A DNA stretch of 64,000 nt from an uncultured Acetatifactor sp. (GCA_934402315.1 CAKRTS010000005.1:1-64000); one strand, 5' to 3'; counted from the stretch's first letter, positions 7,861 to 17,161 are shown. A program made the numbers and translations. The notes: generated from the sequence alone by a model not told the origin.

Positions 7861-9483
7861 TTAACACATCGTCCGGTACTCCATCAGGAACAGGATTGCA
7901 AGCGCCTGTCCGTAAGGCATGGGTTTCAGTTCGATCTGTTTATAAAAATCTCTCGATGTACGTCCCATCGGCGTACCGTAGGAAACCTGATGTACAACGC
8001 CGCCCTCCGAAATACAGTCCATGATGGGACTGACGGCTCTCGCCGCCGTCTCCAGATAGGACTTATCCACAAGTCCATCCTTCACCGCTCTCAGGATTCC
8101 GTAGGCAAAGCCGCAAGTAGCGCTCGCCTCCACATAGGAATCCGCATCATCCACGAGCGTATGCCACATCCCGTTCTCCGCCTGCAGGGCGCGCAGGCTC
8201 TGCACCTGCTCCCGCAGTGTATTGACAAGAAGTCTCTTCACCGCCTCATTGCAGTCGCAGATTTCAAGGAACTCCGGTATCGCCATCGTGATCCAGCAGT
8301 TTCCTCTGCCCCAGAACGCTCCGGCAAAGTTATTTTTCTCCTTGAAGGTCCAGCCGTGATACCACAGCCCGCTTACCTTGTCACAGAGATATTTCTCGTG
8401 AATCAGGAACTGATACTGCGCTTCCTCAGTCATTGCCTGATTTTTCAGGATTCTGCCCATATTTGCAAGGAACAGAACCGTCATGTACAGTGTGTCGTCC
8501 CAAAGCTCCTGCTCGTTGACGGAATCCGAGGTCTTATGCTGGAAACCGCCCTCATCCGTTCTGGGGAACTCCGACATGATCTTTTCCGCAGCCTCGACAC
8601 ACGGGCGCAGATACTTTTCCTCTCCGGTGTACTCGGCGAGGAATGACATTGCCAGATACGGCGCCGCCGTGTTGACGTTCAGCGCGGGAAAGCCGATGCC
8701 GATCTGTCTGTCGTAGAAGCGTGTGAGCATCTCCAGATAGCTCTCCTTCTTCTCATAGCTGAACAGTTTCCACAGCCCGTAAAGTCCGACGCCCTGCGTC
8801 CACTCCCAATACTGGTAGCGGGAAATGTCATCTCCTGCAAGGTTGTGGCTCTTCATATTCTTCAGGAAGGTGTCATCCGGCTCGTAAAGGATGTCGGAGA
8901 AGGCGCTGACCATCTTATCCACCTTATCCGTGACCTCTCCGATCAGCTCACGCTTTGCGCAGCATTTTTTCTCCAATTTCTCAATCAGTGCCTTCAGTTC
9001 CTCCGGTGTCTTAACCGTGTAATCCGGCTGCCAGTCCGGCTCCTCCACTGTATGAAAATATCTCGGCGACCAGTCCAGCCAGACGGAGGTAATGCCGTAG
9101 CGGTTTGCCCCGGCGACATCCTTCTTTAAGTTGTTCCCGATCATGACGATAAAGGGTTTGTCGGCATCCGTAAGTCCCATCTTTTCCATCGCGGTATCAA
9201 ACATGGATCTCGCCGGCTTCTGCTCACCGACCACCTCGGAGACGATCCACTCTTCAAAGCAATACCCAAGACCGTTTTCGCGGTACACATTCTGAAAGGA
9301 TTCCCATGTTCCGTCCGCCACCAGTGCGATCCGGTATCCCTCGTCCTTAAGCTGCTTTAAGACCTCACCCGCCCCGGGAATAAAATCTGCCCGCAGCACA
9401 GTCTCCCGATCGTCATAGACCTGAGTGCTCTCGTCGATAATGGTGTCGCCGCTGTCCGTGAAAATAATTAAATTCTTCTTCAT
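7861..9483 (-). CDS. HAD-like domain fused to GH105 unsaturated glycuronyl hydrolase
   Basis: 540 residues. Residues 1-~175 form a HAD-superfamily domain: nucleophile motif at residues 8-14 (FTDSGDT), a later lysine, and IGNNLKKDV near 115. The usual DxD is changed, with Gly12 where the second Asp is expected and Asp13 beside it. Residues ~190-540 are an alpha/alpha-barrel of the GH105 type, with FWGRGNCW and paired helical repeats. GH105 enzymes hydrate and release unsaturated uronic acids left by lyases. The fusion is one uninterrupted frame. The HAD part might act on a sugar phosphate released next in the pathway, which is inference. Cytoplasmic; lies between oppF and the mannosidase. Confidence 0.85.
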   Translation of the reverse strand: MKKNLIIFTDSGDTIIDESTQVYDDRETVLRADFIPGAGEVLKQLKDEGYRIALVADGTWESFQNVYRENGLGYCFEEWIVSEVVGEQKPARSMFDTAMEKMGLTDADKPFIVMIGNNLKKDVAGANRYGITSVWLDWSPRYFHTVEEPDWQPDYTVKTPEELKALIEKLEKKCCAKRELIGEVTDKVDKMVSAFSDILYEPDDTFLKNMKSHNLAGDDISRYQYWEWTQGVGLYGLWKLFSYEKKESYLEMLTRFYDRQIGIGFPALNVNTAAPYLAMSFLAEYTGEEKYLRPCVEAAEKIMSEFPRTDEGGFQHKTSDSVNEQELWDDTLYMTVLFLANMGRILKNQAMTEEAQYQFLIHEKYLCDKVSGLWYHGWTFKEKNNFAGAFWGRGNCWITMAIPEFLEICDCNEAVKRLLVNTLREQVQSLRALQAENGMWHTLVDDADSYVEASATCGFAYGILRAVKDGLVDKSYLETAARAVSPIMDCISEGGVVHQVSYGTPMGRTSRDFYKQIELKPMPYGQALAILFLMEYRTMC

Positions 9484-9495
9484 GCTCTCAGCACC

Positions 9496-10539
9496 CTAAT
9501 CTTCTTTCTTTTTGTCTTTTACAGCATCTTCGTCGTAGCTGAATCCTCTTAACTTCAATTCCTCTGCATAATGGCAGGCAACATAGTGGCCCGGCTCCAC
9601 CTCGCGGTACTCCGGCGCACATTCCTTGCACTTTTCCTGACAATAGCGGCAGCGGGTATGGAAATAGCAGCCGCTGGGCGGATTCGCAGGGTTCGGAATC
9701 TCGCCTGTCAGAGGGATTCTGTCCATCTCGATCTCCGGGTCTGCGATCGGCACCGCAGACATCAGCGCCTCCGTATAAGGATGCTTCGGTCTGGAGAACA
9801 ACGCCTCCGTCTCCGCATACTCCACCATTTTTCCGAGATACATAACGCCGACCTTGTCGGATATATGTTCCACCACCGAAAGGTCATGGGAGATGAAAAT
9901 ATAGGTCAGATTCATCTCTCTCTGCAGATCCTTCAGCAGATTGATTACCTGTGCCTGAATCGACACGTCGAGCGCGGAAACCGCCTCGTCGCAGACGATG
10001 ACCCTCGGCTTGAGCACGAGCGCTCTGGCAATGCCGATACGCTGTCTCTGTCCGCCGGAAAAAGCATGGGGATAACGCTTGAGGTAGCTGACGTTCAGAC
10101 CTACCTTCGCCGCAATATCCATGACCTTCTCTTCCATCTCCGCCTTCGGCATCTTCGGGAAATTCGCCATCAGCGGCTCCTTGATAATATCCACAACCGT
10201 CATTCTGGGGTCCAGTGAGGAATAGGGATTCTGGAAAATCATCTGAATGTCCTTGCGCAGCACCTTCATCTGATTCTTGTCAATCGTCAGGAAGTTGACC
10301 GCGTCGCCTTCAACCGGATGATACAGAACCTCTCCGCTCGTTGCCTCGATCGCTCTCACAACGCAGCGTCCCATCGTCGTCTTTCCGCAGCCGGACTCAC
10401 CCACGATACCGATCGTCTCGCCCTCGTTTACCTCAAAGCTGACGTCGGATACCGCATGGACACATACCTTCTTGGAGGGGAAATCCTTGGAAAGATGCTT
10501 CACTTCCAGTATTTTCTTTGTCTTTTCGTTCTCAGCCAT
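9496..10539 (-). CDS. peptide/oligosaccharide ABC importer ATPase, OppF/DppF type
   Basis: 347 residues. Walker A GESGCGKTT, signature FSGGQRQRIGIARAL, Walker B VIVCDEAVSALD and the His switch SHDLSVVEH are all present, followed by the oligopeptide-transporter C-terminal domain with a Cys cluster (CYFHTRCRYCQEKC). It pairs with the OppD-like ATPase to power uptake. The ATG at 10539 overlaps the oppD stop by eight bases and follows GGAGAGGAAAAG; a longer open frame has no support. In Gram-positive and Thermotoga-type bacteria many Opp/Dpp-family systems carry oligosaccharides. The neighbouring hydrolases favour that here. Confidence 0.93.
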   Translation of the reverse strand: MAENEKTKKILEVKHLSKDFPSKKVCVHAVSDVSFEVNEGETIGIVGESGCGKTTMGRCVVRAIEATSGEVLYHPVEGDAVNFLTIDKNQMKVLRKDIQMIFQNPYSSLDPRMTVVDIIKEPLMANFPKMPKAEMEEKVMDIAAKVGLNVSYLKRYPHAFSGGQRQRIGIARALVLKPRVIVCDEAVSALDVSIQAQVINLLKDLQREMNLTYIFISHDLSVVEHISDKVGVMYLGKMVEYAETEALFSRPKHPYTEALMSAVPIADPEIEMDRIPLTGEIPNPANPPSGCYFHTRCRYCQEKCKECAPEYREVEPGHYVACHYAEELKLRGFSYDEDAVKDKKKED

Positions 10540-11620
10540 TCTTTTCCTCTCCCTTCTGACCCGCTGCGTCCTTTGCTGCGTTCTGTCCGCATCCCTTGCA
10601 GTTTCCGCTGCACGCGTGGCAGGCAACCATATGTCCGTCGCCCATCTCCACAAGCTCCGGCTCCGTCACATTGCAGACGCCCTCGATTCTCTGGTGGCAT
10701 CTCTCATAGAAACCGCATCCGGGCGGCAGATTCAGCGCGAGCGGCACGGTTCCCTCGATGGAAAACAGTCTGTCAGCCTTTCTTGTTCCGATCTTATGTA
10801 CCGATCCGATCAGTCCCTGCGTGTAGGGGTGCAGCGGTCTCGCATAAATATCCTTGACCGGCGCGATCTCAACGATCTTGCCGAGATACATAACCGCAAC
10901 TCTGTCACACATTGCCGCAACCGTTCCCAGATCGTGCGTGATGAACAGGATCGCCGTGTTCATATCCTTCTGTAATTCCTTCATCAACTCGAGAATCTGT
11001 GCCTGAATGGTAACATCCAGCGCGGTGGTCGGCTCGTCTGCAATCAGCAGCTTCGGGTTACATACCAGAGCCATGGCGATCAGCGCACGCTGCAGCATAC
11101 CGCCGGAAAACTCGTGCGGGTACTGGTCGTACCGCTTTTCCGCGTTCGCAATTCCCACCTTGCGCATCATCTCAAGGGAAATTTCCTTGGATTTCTTCTT
11201 ATCCTTTGTAATATGAAGCCTTGTGCATTCATTAATCTGATTGCCGATCGTATACAGCGGGGAAAAAGCTACCATGGGCTCCTGAAAGATCATGGAAATC
11301 TGCTTTCCTCTGACCTGTCTGATCTCCTTGCCTCTCGGCTTCAGATCGAGAAGGTTAATCATGCCCTGCTCGTTTGTATCGAATTTGATTTCACCTGTCG
11401 TCTTGCACCGCTTATCGTTGATCCCGAGGATCGCCTTGCTCGTCAGGCTCTTTCCGCAGCCGGACTCTCCTACAAGTCCCAGCGTCTCTCCCTTTTTCAG
11501 GTTAAAGTTCACGCCTCGCACAGCAGTCAGCGTACCTTCATCCAGCTCTATATTGATCCGCAGATCCCGGACATCCAGAACCATGTCCTGAGCGGTCTTA
11601 TTTTGCTTATTCTCTTCCAT
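10532..11620 (-). CDS. peptide/oligosaccharide ABC importer ATPase, OppD/DppD type
   Basis: 362 residues. Walker A GESGCGKS, signature FSGGMLQRALIAMAL, Walker B LLIADEPTTALD and ITHDLGTV are intact. The C-terminal oligopeptide-transporter domain contains PGCGFYERCH. It ends in an unusually Cys-rich tail (ACHACSGNCKGCG) followed by a charged end. OppD/F proteins can carry Fe-S or metal sites in this region, but the extra CxxC-like tail is longer than usual. The start follows GGGAGACGGAA. It is in the middle of the importer operon, 17 bases after the OppC-like permease. Confidence 0.93.
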   Translation of the reverse strand: MEENKQNKTAQDMVLDVRDLRINIELDEGTLTAVRGVNFNLKKGETLGLVGESGCGKSLTSKAILGINDKRCKTTGEIKFDTNEQGMINLLDLKPRGKEIRQVRGKQISMIFQEPMVAFSPLYTIGNQINECTRLHITKDKKKSKEISLEMMRKVGIANAEKRYDQYPHEFSGGMLQRALIAMALVCNPKLLIADEPTTALDVTIQAQILELMKELQKDMNTAILFITHDLGTVAAMCDRVAVMYLGKIVEIAPVKDIYARPLHPYTQGLIGSVHKIGTRKADRLFSIEGTVPLALNLPPGCGFYERCHQRIEGVCNVTEPELVEMGDGHMVACHACSGNCKGCGQNAAKDAAGQKGEEKNG

Positions 11621-11637
11621 TTCCGTCTCCCTTCCGC

Positions 11638-12765
11638 CTACTTATAAGGATCTGCCGCGTCGCGCATACCGTCACCGAGGAAGTTGAATGCCAATACCGT
11701 AACGATAACTGCGAGCAGCGGGATCAGTCTCCATGGATACTGCGCAATACTCGTGATATCCTGTGTCTCCTGAAGGAGAACGCCCCAGCTGGTCGCCGGT
11801 GCCTTCATGCCGAGTCCGAGGTAACTCATAGACGTCTCGCCGATAATCATTCCCGGGATGCCCAGCGTCAGGCTTACAATCAGGTAGCTCATAAATCCGG
11901 GAACCAGATGCTTTGTCATGATCTTCCATGTGCTGACTCCCGCAACCTGTGCCGCCATGACAAACTCCTCATTTCTCAGGGAAATGAACTTTCCTCTTAC
12001 GGTTCTCGCCAGTCCCGTCCATGAAATAAAGGAGATGATAACCGTTATGTACAGGTACATGCGCGGTACCGGAATGTCTGCCGGGATTGCCGCGGACAAC
12101 GCCATCCAGAGAGGAATTGTAGGCAGTGCAGTCAGCACCTCAATGATTCTCTGGATCACCGTGTCGACAACGCCTCCGAAGTAACCGGAGATGCCGCCGA
12201 GAATAATGCCCAGAACAAAGCTGATTAAGGTTCCCGCGAACGGAATTGTCAGCGAAATCTGGCTTCCGAACAGGATACGTGAGAACAGGTCACATCCGAG
12301 GCTGTCTCCGCCGAAGAGCATCACCTTCGCTCCCTCGCCGCCGTTCTCCCCGACAACACCGTACAGATGTCTGTCGCAGGGGATGAAGCCGAACAGCTTA
12401 TATTCGCCGCCCTTTGCAAAAAACTTGACAAAATACTTCTCGCTGGTGTCTTCCGCCCACTCACGCTTGAAGGTCTCTTTGTTGTTAATGTAGGTCATTT
12501 TATAGACATAAGGTCCGACAAATTTTCCGTCCTCGTCTACCCAGTGGATCGTCGTAGGCTTTGCATTCTTATAGGTACTGTCGAAATCGCTCAGTCCGTA
12601 AGGTGCGACAAAGGGTGCGAACAATGCCAGCGTATACAGGATCAGCAGCAGGATGATGCTCAGCTTTGCCAGCTTATGATGCATCAGCTTCTTGCGCATC
12701 AGCGTCCATTGGGAAGCAAGGTAGTAATCCTCGTCTGATTTTTTCTTTTTTCTAAATATACTCAT
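11638..12765 (-). CDS. ABC importer permease, OppC/DppC type
   Basis: 375 residues. There is a basic cytoplasmic N-terminus, one membrane helix (about residues 30-52), a large extracytoplasmic insertion of about 100 residues, then five helices. The EAA loop (SLRNEEFVMAAQVAGVS) contacts the ATPases. The length exceeds the usual ~300 residues because of the insertion, a feature seen in Dpp-like sugar systems. Start follows GGAGCTGACGT. It forms the membrane channel with the OppB-like protein, whose stop is three bases upstream. Confidence 0.92.
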   Translation of the reverse strand: MSIFRKKKKSDEDYYLASQWTLMRKKLMHHKLAKLSIILLLILYTLALFAPFVAPYGLSDFDSTYKNAKPTTIHWVDEDGKFVGPYVYKMTYINNKETFKREWAEDTSEKYFVKFFAKGGEYKLFGFIPCDRHLYGVVGENGGEGAKVMLFGGDSLGCDLFSRILFGSQISLTIPFAGTLISFVLGIILGGISGYFGGVVDTVIQRIIEVLTALPTIPLWMALSAAIPADIPVPRMYLYITVIISFISWTGLARTVRGKFISLRNEEFVMAAQVAGVSTWKIMTKHLVPGFMSYLIVSLTLGIPGMIIGETSMSYLGLGMKAPATSWGVLLQETQDITSIAQYPWRLIPLLAVIVTVLAFNFLGDGMRDAADPYK

Positions 12766-12768
12766 ACG

Positions 12769-13767
12769 TCAGCTCCTCTTCTTCTCAAAACGGATTCTCG
12801 GATCCAGCCATGCCAGCAGAATATCCGAAAGCAATGTACCTATGACAACCAGAACCGCCTGCGTCATAAGGATTGTACCTGCCAGATAAGTGTCCTGTGT
12901 TTTGAGTGCCTCGTAGAGCACCGGTCCCTGAATGGAGAGGTTCATTACGATCGCGGAGATCGTCGAACCGGAAAAGATGCTGGAGAGCGCTCCCGAGAGA
13001 CCGCTGACTACAGGGTTCAGAGCCGCCCGCAGACAGTATTTATAGGTAATCGTCGCCTCGGACACTCCCTTCGCCCTCGCCGTCAGAGCGTACTGCTTTG
13101 CCGTCTCATCAAGCATCTGGGCGCGGACGGTACGGATGACACCGCAGGTTCCCGAGGTACCGATAACAATCGTGGGAATGACCATTCTCTGAAGGAACTC
13201 ACCAAAGTTATACCAGTGCAGTCCGTTTTGCAGCATTTCCTTGGAGAACAGTCCGAGCAGCGGGTCTCCTGTCCATTTGAACGACAGATACATGAGCAGG
13301 ATCGCCAGCAGGAAGTTCGGCGTTGCCATTCCGAGGAAGCCGATTGCCGTAAATACATAGTCGCCGACGGAATACTGGTGCAGCGCACTGTAGATTCCGA
13401 TCGGAATGGAGACCAGATAGGTGAAAATCATGATAGTCAGGGACACCGCTATCGTCAGCCCCAGACGATCCATGATAACGCTCCAGACCGGTCTTCCGTA
13501 TGCGAAGGAATAACCGAAGTCACCCTTGCTTACAATCTTCCACACCCAGTCACAATACCGCAGCACCCAGTTCTTATCCAGTCCGTACTGATGTCTCAGC
13601 GCCTGAATGTCCGCCTCGGTGAACACCTCGCCTTCCGCCTGCATTCTGGCAACATAGCTCGATACATAGTCGCCCTTCGGCAGCTGCATCACGAAGAAGA
13701 TGACAAACGATATGATGATGATGGTGGGTATGAACATTAATATTCTCTTAGCAACATATTTCCACAT
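12769..13767 (-). CDS. ABC importer permease, OppB/DppB type
   Basis: 332 residues and about six membrane helices. The N-terminus MWKYVAKRIL and the EAA loop near TARAKGVSEATITYKYCLR are family hallmarks. I chose the ATG at 13767, preceded by AAAGGAG, over an upstream start at 13887 that would add 40 residues unlike the family and lie inside the preceding hairpin. It is the first gene after the binding-protein gene, separated by a hairpin that may reduce read-through. Confidence 0.92.
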   Translation of the reverse strand: MWKYVAKRILMFIPTIIIISFVIFFVMQLPKGDYVSSYVARMQAEGEVFTEADIQALRHQYGLDKNWVLRYCDWVWKIVSKGDFGYSFAYGRPVWSVIMDRLGLTIAVSLTIMIFTYLVSIPIGIYSALHQYSVGDYVFTAIGFLGMATPNFLLAILLMYLSFKWTGDPLLGLFSKEMLQNGLHWYNFGEFLQRMVIPTIVIGTSGTCGVIRTVRAQMLDETAKQYALTARAKGVSEATITYKYCLRAALNPVVSGLSGALSSIFSGSTISAIVMNLSIQGPVLYEALKTQDTYLAGTILMTQAVLVVIGTLLSDILLAWLDPRIRFEKKRS

Positions 13768-13859
13768 GAATTCATACTCTCCTTTTTCGAGTAAAAAAGT
13801 TCCGTTATCGTGAAAAACATTGCATATTTTGCTCACGTTTCCGGTACCTTTTTGAAAAG

Positions 13860-13883
13860 AAAGGCAGATTTGACTCTGCCTTT
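13860..13883 (-). terminator. attenuating hairpin between binding protein and permease genes
   Basis: AAAGGCAGA and TCTGCCTTT form a perfect 9-bp stem with a 6-nt loop, followed on the minus strand by CTTTTC. Partial terminators or 3'-end stabilisers at this point are common in ABC operons, giving more binding protein than permease. Strength here is inferred. Confidence 0.65.
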
Positions 13884-13923
13884 CCAAATCCTTGTTCTTT
13901 GATTCCGATTACTCTGTTACAGC

Positions 13924-15939
13924 TTACTGCTCTAACCAGCAGCAGTCGATGTGTGCGATTCCCAGTCCGCGGTACTCGTCGCAGAAGATCTCGGACTCAG
14001 GGAAGTTGTGAAGCTCATTGCGCACTACATACAGTGTGGGAGCGGACTCCATATAGCCCAGAACCCAAATGTTCTCCTCGTGGAGCTTATACATCTTGTC
14101 AACGATCTCCGCACGCTTTGCCTCGTCTACCTCTGTCTTCAGTTCGGTGTACAGGTTGCAGAGCTCAAGCAGATCTCCGGTAGGCTCTACGCCCTCTGTT
14201 CCGCCGGATGCATACCAGGTACCGATCTCACCGTACCACTCAGCGTAGTTTCTAACAGGAACCAGTGTATCAGGTCTTACGTCAAGACCAACCGTCTCAG
14301 CCGGAGCAACAGGGCTCAGAACTGCGTCGTACTCGTTTGCAATAATGTTGTTGTTCAGGGTATCCTTGTCCATATCCTTGAAGGTGCTCTTAATACCGAT
14401 TGCTTCCCAGTAAGTATTCAACACCTTATATGCCCCATCCGCGCCGGAGCCGGTGTAGCTGTTCAGGTTCAGTACAAAATCCTTGCCGCTCGGGCAGGCA
14501 TAGTAGCCGTCGCTGCCCTTTACCATGCCGAGACCCTCAAGCAGAGTCTTTGCGCCTTCTACATCATACTCTGTCCACTTCAACGCCCATGCTTCGTTGT
14601 AGCCCTGTGCGCCCTCTGCGGGAGATGCCTGTCTGCCGCTCTGCCAGCCGTCGGACATCAGCTTTGCAAACTCTTCTCTGTCAACCGCGATGGAGAGTGC
14701 CTGTCTGAACTCCTTGGTCTGGAACAGTGCTCTGTACTCCTCGTCGGGAGCAGTCTGGTTCAGCTCGAGCTGGGATGCCGCATCAGACCATCCGCTGTTC
14801 GGCCACTGTACGATATGATAGCCTACGGAATCGGAGTTCTCTACGAGTGTCTGGATGTCGGCCCATACGCCGCCGGCAATCGTATCCTCGCCGCCGAGGA
14901 TTCTTGTCAGGCTCTGGCTCTCGTCGGAGTTCTTCGTATACTCGATCTTATCCGTGTAAGGAAGCTGCTGTCCGTTCTGGTCAACCTTCCAGTAATAAGG
15001 GTTGCGGACATACTCATAGTAGTCGCCGGTGACATCGTTCTTTCCTGCTTCCGTAGACAGTACAAACGGATTCAGGGTAGGGATGCCGGAAACGTTCCAG
15101 AAATAATAACCTGTCTCCTTGCCCATTGCCGCAACATCGGAGAAGCCCATCTCCTCAGCCTTTGCCTGTGCTGCCTCGTCGCCGATGAACTCGGGAAGGA
15201 TTGTCTCCATGTAATGCTTCGGTGCGAAACACCACTTCGCGTTGATGCAGAGATCCTTGATGAAGGTAGGCTTGGATGTCTTGAAGCTTACCTTGAAGGT
15301 AGTTGCATCTACATAAGTAAAGGTACAAGGATCGCCGTTGCTGTCCTTAAAGCAGTCCCAGAGAGACTTTCCGAAGGTCTCGGGTACACACATATGATCG
15401 TAGAAGAATACACAATCCTCAGCCGTGAAATCCACGCCATCCGACCACTTCATTCCCTCGCGGAGATGAATGGTGTACTCTGTCGCATCTGCGTTCACGT
15501 CATAGCCCTTTGCAACGTTGGGCTCAACCTCGCCTGCACTGTTAAACCGGAACAGACCCTGCTCGATCGGCTTTCCTGTATTCCATCCTGCCTTGCCGTT
15601 GAGTGACATGGAAATCGCTCCGCCGTACTGACCAACTTCGTCAACAACCTCAACCATGACATCATCTGCTGTCGGAATTCTGTCTTCCACTGCGGGAAGT
15701 GCTCCGGATGCCACCTGATCTGCCAGCATGGGCGCTTCGCTGTAGGCACTCACATCTACCGGTGTTTCCTGGGATGCGCTGCTGCTCTCCTCCGTCTTGG
15801 AATCGCTTGCACTTGCCACTACATCCTGTGAACCGGAAGACTCCTGCGTTCCGCTATTTCCGCAGCCGGTCATCGCCGTCACGCACATCGCTGCGGAAAG
15901 GATCACTGCCGCGAGCTTCTTGCTTACATTTCTTTTCAT
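13924..15939 (-). CDS. solute-binding lipoprotein, SBP family 5 (Opp/Dpp type)
   Basis: 671 residues. A lipoprotein signal peptide (basic MKRNVSKK, hydrophobic core, lipobox AMTGC with Cys26) is followed by a Ser/Glu-rich linker and an extracellular family-5 binding domain (NVAKGYDVN, YTIHLREGMKWSDG, FTAEDCVFFY). It captures the substrate outside the membrane and hands it to the permeases. It is longer than typical peptide-binding members, as seen in relatives that bind oligosaccharides. The start follows AAGGAGGG. It is the first gene of the operon, opposite the AraC gene, and probably under its control. Confidence 0.93.
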   Translation of the reverse strand: MKRNVSKKLAAVILSAAMCVTAMTGCGNSGTQESSGSQDVVASASDSKTEESSSASQETPVDVSAYSEAPMLADQVASGALPAVEDRIPTADDVMVEVVDEVGQYGGAISMSLNGKAGWNTGKPIEQGLFRFNSAGEVEPNVAKGYDVNADATEYTIHLREGMKWSDGVDFTAEDCVFFYDHMCVPETFGKSLWDCFKDSNGDPCTFTYVDATTFKVSFKTSKPTFIKDLCINAKWCFAPKHYMETILPEFIGDEAAQAKAEEMGFSDVAAMGKETGYYFWNVSGIPTLNPFVLSTEAGKNDVTGDYYEYVRNPYYWKVDQNGQQLPYTDKIEYTKNSDESQSLTRILGGEDTIAGGVWADIQTLVENSDSVGYHIVQWPNSGWSDAASQLELNQTAPDEEYRALFQTKEFRQALSIAVDREEFAKLMSDGWQSGRQASPAEGAQGYNEAWALKWTEYDVEGAKTLLEGLGMVKGSDGYYACPSGKDFVLNLNSYTGSGADGAYKVLNTYWEAIGIKSTFKDMDKDTLNNNIIANEYDAVLSPVAPAETVGLDVRPDTLVPVRNYAEWYGEIGTWYASGGTEGVEPTGDLLELCNLYTELKTEVDEAKRAEIVDKMYKLHEENIWVLGYMESAPTLYVVRNELHNFPESEIFCDEYRGLGIAHIDCCWLEQ

Positions 15940-15993
15940 AAAACCCTCCTTGATTTGTCGCGCCGAAGCGCAATGATTTGGTTTCTTTTGTTT

Positions 15994-16040
15994 GGTTAGT
16001 TAGCGCTGTTAACCGGGATTTCACTCCCTTGATGGTTATA
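15994..16040 (-). promoter_or_regulatory. candidate regulated promoter of the importer operon
   Basis: On the minus strand TATAAC (16040-16035) could be a -10 box, with no good -35 box, as is usual for AraC-activated promoters. About 20 bases further, GGTTAACAGCGCTAACTAACC (16014-15994) is a partial inverted repeat containing AGCGCT, the core also seen in the operator at 20754-20775. It would lie just after the transcription start. Function is inferred. Confidence 0.35.
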
Positions 16041-16097
16041 GCGTACCAAAGGAATACCCCCATTTCCACGCATCTATTGTTTTTCTTGCCAAACATA

Positions 16098-16126
16098 TTG
16101 CATTTTTTGCTTTTTGATTTTATAAT
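16098..16126 (+). promoter_or_regulatory. promoter of the AraC-family regulator gene
   Basis: TTGCAT (16098-16103) and TATAAT (16121-16126) with a 17-bp spacer, giving a leader of about 105 nt. The AT-rich stretch around it resembles the sequence upstream of the permease gene near 13815-13835 (both contain AACAT, TTGCAT and TTTTGCT), which could be regulator half-sites. Confidence 0.55.
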
Positions 16127-16237
16127 TTACTTGTGTATTGCATAGTTTACACTAATTCAAAGTTTCATTTTTGTGCATTTTACACAATTCTTTCTTGTAA
16201 TTAACGCAAACTTTACATTTGTGACAGGAGAACCCCT

Positions 16238-17161
16238 ATGTTAATTGACAACACTCTGGTCTACACGCAGGAATATAAGATTGAGATCGGACGCCCCGGG
16301 AAAAATCTGTATTACTTTTTTGACTATGACGAGCGTTCCTACTCTATTAATATGGAATTCCAGCATTTCCACCAGTTCTATGAAATGTGCATCTTTCTGG
16401 ACGACAAGGCGGGACACCTGATTGACGGCGTCTGGTTCGACATGCGCTGCTGTGACATCGTCGCCCTGCGCCCCTCCCTGCTCCACAAGACCTTTTACCC
16501 CGAGGGACAGCCCTGCAAGCGCCTGATTATCCAGTTCTCGATTCCACCGATGATCTCCGCCTTTGAGAACTGCATGAAATCCGTCTACAGCATTTTCGAG
16601 GGAAGCTGCCCGATCTATCGCTTTGAAGATCCCTATAAAAAGGCTGTTCTGGAAAAGCTCAACGACATTTATTATCTGTCCCAGAATCCCAACGAGCTGA
16701 CGGATCTTGCCATCCACAACAAGTTTATCGAATTTTTAAGCCTGATCTATCTCTACCGGGATAAAAATGTCTACTCCAACCGCTCGGACTTTGACAACAT
16801 TACAAATAAAGTATACAGCATAACCGCGTATATACATAGTCATTTTACGGAGGATATTTCGTTGGAGTCCGTCTCCAAGGAATTTTTCATCAGCAGCTAC
16901 TATCTCTCCCATCAGTTTAAGCGGATCACCGGCTTTACGCTCACCGACTATGTCCAGCTTACCAGAGTGCGCAACGCCCAGACCCTGCTGCTCTCCACGG
17001 ACAAGCCCATCACAGACATTGCCTTCCTCTGTGGCTTTTCGAGCTTCTCCCAGTTCAACAGAGCCTTCAATAAATTTCTGCATCTGTCTCCCTCCGCTTT
17101 CAGAAAGGATGCAAAAATTCAGCAAACGCCATCTTTGTTGTTGACAAATTTTATCGACTAA
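16238..17161 (+). CDS. AraC-family transcriptional regulator with cupin-like sensor domain
   Basis: 307 residues. The N-terminal ~150 residues form a cupin-like ligand domain (FQHFHQFYEMCIFL, a metal-free His-rich strand pattern common in sugar-responsive AraC proteins). The C-terminal ~100 residues carry two helix-turn-helix motifs: SLESVSKEFFISSYYLSHQFK and PITDIAFLCGFSSFSQFNRAF, followed by SPSAFRK. It is transcribed away from the importer operon and most likely activates it when the glycan product is present. Start follows AGGAG seven bases upstream. No kinase or two-component partner is nearby, so direct ligand sensing is inferred. Confidence 0.92.
   Translation: MLIDNTLVYTQEYKIEIGRPGKNLYYFFDYDERSYSINMEFQHFHQFYEMCIFLDDKAGHLIDGVWFDMRCCDIVALRPSLLHKTFYPEGQPCKRLIIQFSIPPMISAFENCMKSVYSIFEGSCPIYRFEDPYKKAVLEKLNDIYYLSQNPNELTDLAIHNKFIEFLSLIYLYRDKNVYSNRSDFDNITNKVYSITAYIHSHFTEDISLESVSKEFFISSYYLSHQFKRITGFTLTDYVQLTRVRNAQTLLLSTDKPITDIAFLCGFSSFSQFNRAFNKFLHLSPSAFRKDAKIQQTPSLLLTNFID

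Noticed and set aside
13951..15606. 551-codon open frame on the plus strand
   Set aside because: It is wholly antisense to the binding-protein gene, has no ribosome binding site and its sequence is Cys/Leu-rich with no known domain, a common shadow of a GC-rich gene.
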